NCBI GenBank assembly: GCA_965217605.1
Contig: CBDCJB010000016.1
Location: forward strand, 1 to 64,000
From: JAYYZW01 sp965217605
Lineage (GTDB): Bacteria > Pseudomonadota > Gammaproteobacteria > Ga0077536
Reading direction: 5' to 3'
DNA: 64,000 bases
Below, piece by piece: positions 25,246 to 33,371 of this stretch. The notes under the pieces were generated by a model. That model ran no database searches and was not told where the DNA came from. It worked only from the letters and a program-made list of their open reading frames with translations. Position 1 is the stretch's first letter. Every line of letters begins with the position of its first letter. Made by a program: the position numbers and the translations under genes.

Positions 25246-25857
25246 TCAGTCGGGCTGTCGGAGCAAACCGTCCAAAATATCGGGGACCAGTAACCGGTCT
25301 CCGTCCAGGGATCCTGTCAATTCGCGATGCAGGGCATCGACATCGACGAGCGCGGTGAACACGCACTTGTCGAATGCGGCAACCCCGCGGAATTCGTGCC
25401 ATACCGGCTTGTGAAGGAATTTATTCAACGTGGACACGGGGTCGTAAGTGCCGATGAATTCCAGTTCGCGGTCCTGCGCCCGCAACGAACCGATCTCGGC
25501 AAGCTCCGATACGCCGGCGAAGATGATCCGTGTCGCGCCCTCGGCCCTGCATGCGTCGAATGCGGCCGACAGTGAATTGCCGGCGCGTCGATAAAAGTCA
25601 AACGACGCCGAGAGGTATTCCTTGGTGAGCCTACTCTTCTCCGCAAAGCCCTGCGGCGTGAGGTAATACAGGTAGCGGTTCGCGGGCGCCTGCTTGACCT
25701 TGATCAGCCCCTTGCGGGCGCACCGCTTCAGGTAAGAATTAGCCAAGCCGAGCGCAATGCCGAGACGGGCCGCGAGGTGCCGCTGCGTGACGTCGCTGCG
25801 GGCCTCGATGGCCTCGAGAATTTCGAGCGTGAGGGCTTCCTCGCGATCCTTGCCCAT
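25246..25857 (-). CDS. Winged-helix transcriptional regulator with a Rossmann-like C-terminal domain
   Basis: A 203-aa protein starting ATG 25857. Residues 5-75 form a winged helix: LEILEAIEARSDVTQRHLAARLGIALGLANSYLKRCARKGLIKV, then YLYYLTPQGFAEKSRL, as in MarR-like or LexA-DNA-binding-like wings. The C-terminal part (RIIFAGVSELAEIGSL, ELEFIGTYDP) looks like a CoA- or nucleotide-binding fold. Such regulators are seen beside exopolysaccharide genes. It is transcribed toward the long minus-strand operon, so control of that operon is plausible but not shown. It converges with the 24170 methyltransferase across a 23-bp gap. Confidence 0.82.
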   Translation of the reverse strand: MGKDREEALTLEILEAIEARSDVTQRHLAARLGIALGLANSYLKRCARKGLIKVKQAPANRYLYYLTPQGFAEKSRLTKEYLSASFDFYRRAGNSLSAAFDACRAEGATRIIFAGVSELAEIGSLRAQDRELEFIGTYDPVSTLNKFLHKPVWHEFRGVAAFDKCVFTALVDVDALHRELTGSLDGDRLLVPDILDGLLRQPD

Positions 25858-26115
25858 GAGCCTAACGTGCGGTGAACAGAAGCATAGGCTAGCATCGTTT
25901 GTTCAAAAAATGAACACGAAAGGTTCGGTCGGGCACTCGGCGCAAGCACAATATGTTGGGGTACGCGACCGGGATCGCCAGACGATCGTCGACGGGCGCC
26001 GCTACCGCTAAGCGCACAGGACAGGTCAGAAGCCGGCGTATACGTTCCAGCTCACACTGTCGCCCAGGTAAAACACGAGCGCATAGGCATAGATGGCGAT
26101 TGCGCTTGCAGCCGA
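25858..26115 (-). other. Spacer upstream of the regulator, with a partial ops-like core
   Basis: No convincing gene lies in these 258 bases. Read on the minus strand, 26000-26008 is GCGGTAGCG, nine bases of the ops core, about 145 bp upstream of the regulator start, where a leader would be expected. From 26115 to 26031 on the minus strand, in frame with the truncated ligase but after its stop, there is a hydrophobic run (AIAIYAYALVFYLG). It may be the tail of a lost gene or chance. Confidence 0.35.
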
Positions 26116-26557
26116 TCAGGCGAACACCTCCACGACGGACGCGCGTCGTTCATCGGACCCCGTCGACGCGGCGCCGGGGATCGCCCGCTCCCCGAATTCC
26201 GCCTGGTACTTATCGAGGTTGGGCGTGCGCGCGATTTTGCCGGATGAAGTCTTGAGCAGCCACATATGCGGCACCGTGCGAATCTGCCAAATCGCGCAAT
26301 CGAGTTTTTCCAAGACCTCTCTGCGAATATCACCCCCCAGGCGGGACAGCGCCTGCGGCTCCTCGAGGTCGGATTCGACGATGACGAGCACCTTCTGGGT
26401 GCCCAGGCTCGCGTCGTCGATGCCGAGCGCGACGCAGCGGCCGGGAATTGCGCCCGCCACCGTATTGCAGATCGCCTCGATGTCCTGAGGATAAAAGTTT
26501 CGGCCGCCGACGATGAGCAGGTCCTTTTTGCGACCGGTGATATAGAGGCGGCCAGAC
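26116..26557 (-). pseudogene. C-terminal fragment of an acyl-CoA/acyl-AMP ligase
   Basis: About 145 residues match the C-terminal domain of AMP-binding acyl ligases: RLYITGRKKDLLIVGGRNFYPQDIE, with the hinge and A8 motif, then PGRCVALGIDD and the conserved Lys in LLKTSSGKIARTPNL. The N-terminal domain of about 400 residues that binds ATP and the acyl substrate is absent. The frame breaks at about 26555, where a glycosyltransferase fragment begins on the opposite strand. The remnant should be inactive. Fatty acyl-AMP ligases of this kind are often found in exopolysaccharide loci with an acyl carrier protein; none is seen here. Confidence 0.78.
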
Positions 26558-27409
26558 ATGTGGATGATTACGGGGCACTGCACTTATTCACTGGGTTGCG
26601 AACGTTGGAAAACGGGGTGCGGCGAGTGCCCGGACTTGACGATACCATTCGAAATCGCAGAAGACGAAACGGAACGCAACTGGAGGCTTAAGAAACAAGT
26701 CGTTGATTGTTGTGATTTCACGATAATCGTGGGATCGAAATTTGCCTATGATCAGATCAAGCAAAGCCCGATTCTGCAAGACGTCCCTTGCCGATTGATT
26801 CCCTACGGTATCGACATCCATACGTTCAAGCCGTGTGACAAGCGCGACGCTCGAGCTTTATTCGGTATCCCGGAACGTGCGCGCGTCATTGCGTTTCGCT
26901 CGGCGCCGTTTCACCGAAACTATAAGGGAACGGAGTACATCGAGAAGGCTTTGGCGAAGTTAAAATCGGATGTGCCCATCGTATTGCTGACTTTCGAAGC
27001 TCGGGGCGGATTGGATTCATTGCGCTCGAAATACGAATTCGTGGAATTGGGGTGGGTCGCTGAGCGCGCCCGGATCGCGAGCGCGATGAATGCAGCGGAC
27101 ATATTCCTGATGCCGTCCGAGGCCGAGTACTTTGGCATGATGGCGGCAGAGGCGATGGCCTGCGGGACGCCCGTGGTCGTGTTCGAAGGGACCGCCTTGC
27201 CGGAGGTAGTCGACGCCCCGAACGCCGGGATCGCCGTTCCACGGCGAAATGACGAAGCATTGCGGCACGCGATCGAAAAACTGCTGCGCGACTCGGATCT
27301 GCGCACGGAAATGGGCAAAGCGGGGATCGAGCGGGTGCGGAGAGAATACACGCTCGATGCGTATCTTCACGGACATTTCGATCTTTACGAAGAGCTGGCC
27401 CTGAGCTGA
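26555..27409 (+). pseudogene. Glycosyltransferase family 4, N-terminal part missing
   Basis: About 284 residues of a GT-B enzyme are present. They start in the family-typical block DMWMITGHCTYSLGCERWKTGCGECPDL, go on to RLIPYGIDIHTFKPCDK, and end with the donor domain FLMPSEAEYFGMMAAEAMACGTPVV. The first 100 or more residues (acceptor Rossmann half) are missing, because the sequence switches at about 26555 to the antisense of an acyl ligase. An ATG at 26558 could restart translation, but half the fold would be absent. It is followed after 1 bp by the SGNH gene, so this was probably the upstream gene of that operon. Confidence 0.78.
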
Positions 27410-27410
27410 G

Positions 27411-28370
27411 ATGTTCAAGGCTACCCAGTGCCACTGGCGCAGGCAGTGCTTCAGCTACCATCCCGTCATCGGATGGTGGCACGTGCCGAATCTCACGGCG
27501 CGCATTCCCTTGGGAGAAACCTTTCACGCGTTTCAATCGAACTCGATAGGCATGCGTGCCAGCCGAGACTATTCGGAAGCGTCGCGACCCGGGACAAAGC
27601 GGATCATCGTGCTCGGCGATTCTTACGCCGCCGGCGACGGTGTTGACAACGATCAGCGATTTTCGGAGATCATCGAGCGTGCGTTTCCGAACCTGGAAGT
27701 ACTGAATTTCGCCCTGAACGGAAGCGGGACCGATCAACAACTGCTGATTTACGAGCACATCGCGAAGGATTTTCATACCGATGCCTTTATCTTCGCGATT
27801 TGCGTCGAAAACATCGCGCGTAATCTGTGCACCTGCCGCCCGAGCATGGCCTGGAACGAGACCGAGATTTACTATCGCCCGAAACCCTTTTTCGAAATCA
27901 ATGGCGAAACGCTCGTATTACGCAACGTTCCAGTACCGAAGGAGCGACGCGTAGAAGACGATTTGGCCGATTGGACATGCTCGTTTCCGTACATGAAGGA
28001 GCATCCGGGCGACGCGTATGCGATCTATCGGTACCCGGAAAGCCAGCATTGGCAACTTATGTCCAAGCTGCTGCAACGCTTCTTGGCATCCGTCGAGGAC
28101 AAACCGGTGCTGATCGTGCCGCTGCCAATGTACGACCATTACCTGGAATCCGCGCCGCCGGGTTATCTCGACCGCTTTCGAGAACTCGAGGATTCCGCAC
28201 GCCAACGTTGGGTTGTCGATGTGCTCCCCGAATTTCTGCGCTGCCCGCTGAAAGAACGCGATTCGTACCGCTTCACCAACGACTCGCACTATACGGAGGT
28301 CGCGCACCGCGCTGTGGCCGACGCCTTATGCAAAAGCCTGGAAACCCGTTGCCCGGGGCTGGTTGCCTGA
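27411..28370 (+). CDS. SGNH/GDSL-hydrolase-like protein next to carbamoyltransferase
   Basis: A 319-aa protein. The SGNH nucleophile block is IIVLGDSYAAGDGVDNDQRF, with a later NGSGTDQQ (Gly/Asn region) and a C-terminal DSHYTEVAH carrying the Asp-His pair. There is no clear signal peptide. Proteins of this type are commonly encoded directly before NodU/CmcH carbamoyltransferases and may remove or move acyl groups, but their reaction is not established. It starts 1 bp after the truncated glycosyltransferase frame and ends 27 bp before the carbamoyltransferase gene. Confidence 0.82.
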   Translation: MFKATQCHWRRQCFSYHPVIGWWHVPNLTARIPLGETFHAFQSNSIGMRASRDYSEASRPGTKRIIVLGDSYAAGDGVDNDQRFSEIIERAFPNLEVLNFALNGSGTDQQLLIYEHIAKDFHTDAFIFAICVENIARNLCTCRPSMAWNETEIYYRPKPFFEINGETLVLRNVPVPKERRVEDDLADWTCSFPYMKEHPGDAYAIYRYPESQHWQLMSKLLQRFLASVEDKPVLIVPLPMYDHYLESAPPGYLDRFRELEDSARQRWVVDVLPEFLRCPLKERDSYRFTNDSHYTEVAHRAVADALCKSLETRCPGLVA

Positions 28371-28397
28371 GACGAACCGGATAACGGCGAATTCAGC

Positions 28398-30215
28398 ATG
28401 CCCGTAACGCTAGGCATCTCCTGTTTCTATCACGACGCCGCAGCCGCTATCGTTCGCGACGGCGAGATCGTCGCGGCGGCGCAGGAAGAGCGGTTCTCGC
28501 GAGTAAAGGGCGACCCTTCGTTCCCCTTGAGCGCCATAAGCTATTGCCTCGAAGAAGCCCGCCTGAGACCGGAACAACTCGATTCCGTCGTCTACTATGA
28601 CAAGCCCGTGAGAACGTTTCAGCGACTCCTAGAATCTTATAAGTCCGTCGCGCCGAGGGGTTTGAAATCCTGGCTCACCGCGATGCCTATCTGGGTCGGA
28701 CAGAAACTCCACGTGCGGGAAATTATCCGAGATTCCTTGGAGTACGAAGGACCCGTCTTCTTTACGCCGCACCATCTCGCTCACGTAGCGAGCGCCTTTT
28801 TCCCCTCGCCGTTCGAAGAGGCGGCAATCCTCACGGTCGACGGTGTCGGCGAGTGGAGTACAGCGTCGATCGGCATCGGGCGTGGGAACGAGGCCAGACT
28901 CATCAAGGAGATGCGTTTCCCGGATTCGCTGGGACTGCTCTATTCCGCTTTTACGCATTTCTGCGGCTTTAAGGTCAACTCCGGAGAGTACAAGCTGATG
29001 GGCCTGGCCCCATATGGAGAGCCGTCGTACCTGGAGAAAATTAAATCGAACGTTGCCTCAATCAACGAAGACGGTACGGTGTCACTCGAGCTCGAATATT
29101 TTTCCTTTCTCGACGGTCTGGAGATGACGTCGGAAAAATTCGCACGCTTGTTCGAAGGGTCCGGGCGCACACCCGAGTCCAGGATCGGCGTTAGAGAGAG
29201 GAACCTCGCAGCCTCGATACAGGTATTCACCGAGGAAGCGATGATCAAAATGTCGCAGTGGGCGCACCGCGAAACGGGCCTGGATCAATTGTGCATGTCA
29301 GGGGGAGTCGCGCTGAATTGCGTCGCGAACGGGCGTTTATTGACGGACGGACCGTTTCGCGACATCTGGGTGCAACCTGCCGCTGGCGACGCAGGATCGG
29401 CGCTCGGCGCCGCGCTAGCCGTTCAACTGGGACATCACAAGGTGCCGAGAACACCGTGCCGCGGACCCGACCGGCAACACGGCAGTTATTTGGGACCCGC
29501 ATTCGGCGCGTCCGAAATCGAGGCGTTTCTTGATGGGGCCGATTGCAGTTATGAAAAGCTCGAACCCGACGACAGGGCACAGACGATCTCACGGGTGTTA
29601 GCCGAAGGTAAAATCGTTGGGCTGTTTTCGGGCCGCATGGAGTATGGGCCGCGGGCGCTCGGCGCACGATCGATACTCGGGGATCCCAGAGATCCGAACA
29701 TGCAGAAAACGATGAACCTGCAGATCAAGTATCGCGAATCGTTTAGACCTTTCGCCCCCGCGGTGTTGGCCGAGGACGTGCAAGAATTTTTCGAACTCGA
29801 CCGCCCGAGCCCCTATATGCTTTTCGTAGCTGGAGTCCGCCCGGAAAGACGCCTCGCTCGCGATAAAAAGCTCGGCGACGATCTAATTGAAGCGGTCAAC
29901 GACGCCAGAAGCGATATACCAGCCGTGACGCATTGGGATTATTCGGCTCGCGTTCAAACGGTTCACAGGGAAACAAACCCGTTTTTCCATGACATCATCA
30001 GCGCGTTCAAAGAACGGACCGGGTACGGCGTACTCGTGAACACGTCCTTTAACGTTCGGGGAGAACCGATCGTATGTACACCCGCCGACGCTTACCGGTG
30101 TTTTATGGGTACCGAAATCGATTTTCTGTATCTGGACGGCTATTGGCTCGCCAAGGAAGAACAGCGATCGGGCGCCAACGCTGGAGTAACATTACATGAG
30201 TTCGAACGCGATTAA
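28398..30215 (+). CDS. Carbamoyltransferase (NodU/CmcH family)
   Basis: A 605-aa protein of the usual family length. The N-terminal Kae1-like domain has LGISCFYHDAAAAIVRDG, AAQEERFSRVKGD, the metal/ATP site HHLAHVASAFFPSPF, LTVDGVGEWST and MSGGVALNCVANGRL with AAGDAGSALGAA. The C-terminal YrdC-like domain has EYGPRALGARSILGDPR and NTSFNVRGEPIVCTP. The family transfers carbamoyl from carbamoyl phosphate, via carbamoyl-AMP, to a hydroxyl. Here a sugar hydroxyl of the polysaccharide is the likely acceptor. Its end overlaps the next small gene by 20 bp. Confidence 0.95.
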   Translation: MPVTLGISCFYHDAAAAIVRDGEIVAAAQEERFSRVKGDPSFPLSAISYCLEEARLRPEQLDSVVYYDKPVRTFQRLLESYKSVAPRGLKSWLTAMPIWVGQKLHVREIIRDSLEYEGPVFFTPHHLAHVASAFFPSPFEEAAILTVDGVGEWSTASIGIGRGNEARLIKEMRFPDSLGLLYSAFTHFCGFKVNSGEYKLMGLAPYGEPSYLEKIKSNVASINEDGTVSLELEYFSFLDGLEMTSEKFARLFEGSGRTPESRIGVRERNLAASIQVFTEEAMIKMSQWAHRETGLDQLCMSGGVALNCVANGRLLTDGPFRDIWVQPAAGDAGSALGAALAVQLGHHKVPRTPCRGPDRQHGSYLGPAFGASEIEAFLDGADCSYEKLEPDDRAQTISRVLAEGKIVGLFSGRMEYGPRALGARSILGDPRDPNMQKTMNLQIKYRESFRPFAPAVLAEDVQEFFELDRPSPYMLFVAGVRPERRLARDKKLGDDLIEAVNDARSDIPAVTHWDYSARVQTVHRETNPFFHDIISAFKERTGYGVLVNTSFNVRGEPIVCTPADAYRCFMGTEIDFLYLDGYWLAKEEQRSGANAGVTLHEFERD

Positions 30216-30444
30216 ATCCATACGCGCAGTTTATCGCTACGCCCGACGTATCGAATTGGAGGAAGAGGAACGCACCTTCATATTGGAACTGGGATTGACT
30301 TTAATTTTCTTTGCGATCATTGCACCCATAGCAGTGATTACGAAGATTGCGAATTTCGTATTGCGTACTGATTCGCGTTCGTCCGGGTGGCATGAGATCA
30401 GCGAATCAACCGCCGACGTGGAACAATATGGCAAGCAATCATGA
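30196..30444 (+). CDS. Small single-pass membrane protein, carbamoyltransferase-associated
   Basis: 82 aa, ATG 30196, overlapping the carbamoyltransferase gene by 20 bp. The N-terminus is basic and acidic by turns (RYARRIELEEEE), followed by one hydrophobic segment (LGLTLIFFAIIAPIAVITKIANFVL) and a polar tail. Small SxtJ/DUF5989-type membrane proteins often follow carbamoyltransferase genes; the middle part resembles them, but the match is loose. The stop overlaps the start of the next small ORF (ATGA). Confidence 0.65.
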   Translation: MSSNAIKSIRAVYRYARRIELEEEERTFILELGLTLIFFAIIAPIAVITKIANFVLRTDSRSSGWHEISESTADVEQYGKQS

Positions 30445-30617
30445 AAGAACTGCAAAGCGAGAAACTCTTGTCATCGAGAACGGACATCGATGAGTTGATC
30501 GCGCGCGATGGCGGGCCGTGGATACGGATCGTATACCACCTGGCGCTACGCCTATTTACGCACTGTCAGCAGCCGAGCAATGAGGCGTTACGCTCCGATC
30601 TGTATATCCTGTTTTGA
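30441..30617 (+). CDS. 58-aa hypothetical protein
   Basis: ATG 30441 overlaps the stop of the preceding gene in the form ATGA, which argues for translational coupling. The peptide MKELQSEKLLSSRTDIDELI...SDLYILF is soluble, with no recognised family. It lies between the small membrane protein and the sulfotransferase gene on the same strand. Confidence 0.45.
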   Translation: MKELQSEKLLSSRTDIDELIARDGGPWIRIVYHLALRLFTHCQQPSNEALRSDLYILF

Positions 30618-30670
30618 ACGGCGCGATCCCACGTCGATTACGCTTGCCTGATTAAGCGGGTTGCGGGCGC

Positions 30671-31622
30671 ATGAGGATAAACGACATCCGGGACCACGAA
30701 ATCTCGGATTCGGCGATCGCGAGTTGCGTTTTTCTCGAGCCGAAAATCGGATCCACGTACAATTCTTACAGCTTTCTGCTATCGGGCTACCTCGTTTACG
30801 AGAATTGCGCTCCGGAAACGATCGTCGTTCAGCATTCCTGCTTCGAAGAAGCGTCCGCGCGCCTGTCTGACGTAACGCAGACAATGCGACGCTTGTTGAA
30901 AATCGGTTCCGATGAACCCGCGGTTGGATTTTCACTACATGTCAACACGCTCGGAATGCCACCGGATTTCGATCTGGCCGTGTCTATCCGTCTGCGAAAA
31001 TCGGGTGACGAAAATGACCGGCTGTGCCAAGTGGCGACGATCAGCTGCAGTAGAACGTTCGATCGAGCAGTGGAGCGCTCGAGATTCAATCCGCTCCTGG
31101 TTACGGGGCTCGGCCGCTCCGGTACGACGGCGTTGATGGCGCTACTCAAGGCTCATTCGCGCGTGGTTGTGGATGAAAGCTACCCGTACGAGACGGCGAT
31201 CGCCTCATACTGGATGCACGCGATGAGGATCGCGACCGCTCCAGCGGACCACGAACATTCGACGCCGGTCAGCGGCTTTTTTTCCAACGTGAAAACGGTT
31301 GGCTCCAACCCCTATTTCGACAGCGGTCTGTTGAACAGATACGGTCCGCAAAGTCCGCTCAACCGTTTTTTCGGAAGCGATCAGGTAATAGCGCACGCCG
31401 AACATTGCCGCCGCTTGATCGATCAGTTTTATGGCGTTGTTGCCACACACGTCGGCAAGCCTAAGGCGTTCTATTTCGCCGAAAAAGGCGACCCCCGATA
31501 CGTTCCCTGGATGTTCTGGGAATTCTACGAACACACGAAAGAACTAATCGTCGTACGCGATCCTCGCGACGTGCTCTGTTCGGTGCGCGCTTTTTTTAGC
31601 GACGCGTTCTATCAGTCGGACA
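30671..31622 (+). pseudogene. Sulfotransferase-family gene, 5' part, split by an IS10-like element
   Basis: The first 317 codons of a protein that would be 442 aa once the insertion is removed. Residues 1-135 are an unassigned N-terminal domain. The 5'-phosphosulfate-binding loop follows: LLVTGLGRSGTTALMALLKAH near residue 145. LIVVRDPRDVLCSVRAFF is the 3'-phosphate-binding motif of PAPS-dependent sulfotransferases. The frame then enters the IS at 31623. The frame rejoins exactly at 32983, so the insertion looks recent. With carbamoyltransferase and SGNH genes upstream, it would have sulfated the polysaccharide (inference). Confidence 0.85.
31614..31622 (+). repeat. Left copy of 9-bp target-site duplication
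   Basis: AGTCGGACA at 31614-31622 matches AGTCTGACA at 32974-32982 in eight of nine positions. The two flank the IS10-like element, and removing one copy plus the element restores the sulfotransferase frame. Confidence 0.75.
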
Positions 31623-32973
31623 CTGAAGGATCCCCACGAAACTAGGCCTCAGTCAAGGGGGTTAAGGTAATTTGCTGTAAGGCAGTCATGGACTGTTCGA
31701 TGTCGGTTATTGTCAACGTCAGGGTTTTCGTGCGAAAACTTTGTAAGCCCAAAAAGAAGGCGAGAGCACGGGTCGATGCCGGGTCGTGTTGGCCTGGTAA
31801 TGTCGCTGAAGGCCGAAACGTTGCATCGTATGGCCGACCAACCAAGCAACCAACGTTGCCAAGGTACCGATCAGAACAAGGATTGAAAGCCGTTGTGCAC
31901 TGTTTGAACGTGCGCTGCGGAAATAGAGTCCTAACCGGGCATTCTTCATATCACGGAAACTCTCTTCAATCTGCATACGCAATTGATAACACCGCATCAC
32001 CTGTTTGGCCGCCCGCGCGCCCAAAGAGGTGACCAATACCCACGGTTCGCGCTGGCGTCGTTCGTTCGCCAGGCTGCGACCACCGCGTGCACGCGTGCCG
32101 CGGCAGGTCAAAAGTTGACGGCCCCGCTTATTGTTCTTTACCAGATAGAGGTCACAGGCCAACGGGTGCTTTTGGGTCAGTTCGACGCTCCCGATATGCC
32201 GTAGACGTGAGGTGGCCGTCACATGCAATGTTCGGCACGGTTGCCAACTGCCCTCGTTGTCCAACCGATAATGGGTGCGTCCGCGCACGCGACCGACCCA
32301 GTCCCAACCCATCCGTTCGACCTGTTTAAACCAAGGGGTGCGGAAACCTGCATCTGTCACTAAGATCGGGCAACACCCCGGCGGCAAGATGTCCCGTAAG
32401 TGGGCCAGAAAGCGCCTCCTCACCTGTCGGTTGTCGTACACCGACAGCGGATGCACTTCTTCGTAAAGTGTCAGGGCACGGCCTCCCACCGGAACTGCCG
32501 CACGTAATAACTGCCACGACCGGTCTTCGCGCATATCCGACCAATCCAAAATAATCACCGGACGCCGCGCTTGGCCAAGCACCACCGTCGCTATCGTCTT
32601 ATAAAGTGCATGTCGCTCTGACTGAAGATGACGATTACCGACTAACCGGTCGACTCGCTTGATGTTGTGTTTGACCCGAGCATCTGATTCCAGCGCGCGG
32701 CCAAGACCCGATAAGCTCATCTGTCGACCGACTAACAGCGCTCCAACGCTCGCCATCAAGGCCTTGAGTCTAACCGCGTGGACCTGTGGACAAGCTTGCC
32801 TGATTATTCTGTGTAACAATCTCAGTGCATGCATGGCGTTCTCCCGTGACCAATTTGGTTTCGTCACCGTTATTGATCACCGAACGTCATGCATGTTCCC
32901 TAAACGTCGTTAGTTTTTTCCTAAATTATTATTTTCCTTCTCGTTTCTCTCTGTTTTCGTGGGGAGCCTTCAG
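31623..32973 (-). mobile_element. IS10-like insertion sequence (IS4 superfamily), 1351 bp
   Basis: The ends read CTGAAGGATCCCCACGAAAC from 31623 and CTGAAGGCTCCCCACGAAAA inward from 32973. They begin with the CTGA typical of IS10/IS50 and resemble the IS10 outside end. The element makes a 9-bp duplication, as IS10 does, carries one transposase gene on the minus strand and is complete. It interrupts a sulfotransferase gene. Confidence 0.9.
31719..32834 (-). CDS. IS10-like (IS4 family) transposase
   Basis: 371 aa from ATG 32834; the open frame runs to a GTG at 32867, but the ATG aligns with the IS10 transposase start (MHALRLLHRIIRQACPQVH). The DDE residues lie in VIILDWSDMRE, LVTDAGFRTPWFKQVERMGWDWVGRVRG and the Y-(2)-R-(3)-E-(6)-K signature YQLRMQIEESFRDMKNARLG. 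KHNIKRVDRLVGNRHL is also shared with IS10. Length and motifs are complete, so the element may still be active. Confidence 0.95.
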   Translation of the reverse strand: MHALRLLHRIIRQACPQVHAVRLKALMASVGALLVGRQMSLSGLGRALESDARVKHNIKRVDRLVGNRHLQSERHALYKTIATVVLGQARRPVIILDWSDMREDRSWQLLRAAVPVGGRALTLYEEVHPLSVYDNRQVRRRFLAHLRDILPPGCCPILVTDAGFRTPWFKQVERMGWDWVGRVRGRTHYRLDNEGSWQPCRTLHVTATSRLRHIGSVELTQKHPLACDLYLVKNNKRGRQLLTCRGTRARGGRSLANERRQREPWVLVTSLGARAAKQVMRCYQLRMQIEESFRDMKNARLGLYFRSARSNSAQRLSILVLIGTLATLVAWLVGHTMQRFGLQRHYQANTTRHRPVLSPSFWAYKVFARKP

Positions 32974-32982
32974 AGTCTGACA
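32974..32982 (+). repeat. Right copy of 9-bp target-site duplication
   Basis: AGTCTGACA, differing at one base from the left copy at 31614-31622. It follows directly after the right terminal repeat of the IS10-like element. Confidence 0.75.
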
Positions 32983-33359
32983 CTTATGTCGACGCGCTCG
33001 CAGCCGGTTTGGACAATTTGATCCGCCATTATCTGGATCGACGCGAACGGGCGTGCCTAGTGAGGTATGAGGACTTCGTTACCGAGCCCGCGGCGTCAAT
33101 GCGTGAGATACATCGCTATCTCGGTCCGAAAACAAGCGCAGTCAACCTGATACCAAGCCTCCGCACCCGTGCGACCGAGGCCGAGCTGGAAACTTGGGCG
33201 CAGGTCTGGGAGCGCGATTCCGCGGTCCCCGCACATCACAAAACGAGCCCGTCAACGCTTGAATCTATTGGTCGATGGCGTCAGGACCTGACGGCGCACG
33301 ACCTGGATGTGATCGGGACGAAATTCGACCGTTTCAAATCACAGTTCGGCTACGAGTAA
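32983..33359 (+). pseudogene. Sulfotransferase-family gene, 3' part
   Basis: This is the continuation of the gene broken at 31622. It reads YVDALAAGLDNLIRHYLDRRERACLVRYEDFVTEP, a typical sulfotransferase segment, then REIHRYLG and the C-terminal HKTSPSTLESIGRWRQDL. Joining 31622 to 32983 gives one uninterrupted 442-aa frame (952 + 377 bases). Alone, the fragment has no proper start and lacks the PAPS-binding loop. It converges with the methyltransferase at 33372 across 12 bp. Confidence 0.85.
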
Positions 33360-33371
33360 ACCGGAATCGTT

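Noticed and set aside
26886..27776. 296-codon minus-strand open frame
   Set aside because: It lies opposite the glycosyltransferase fragment and the SGNH gene, both with strong motifs; composition is shadow-like.
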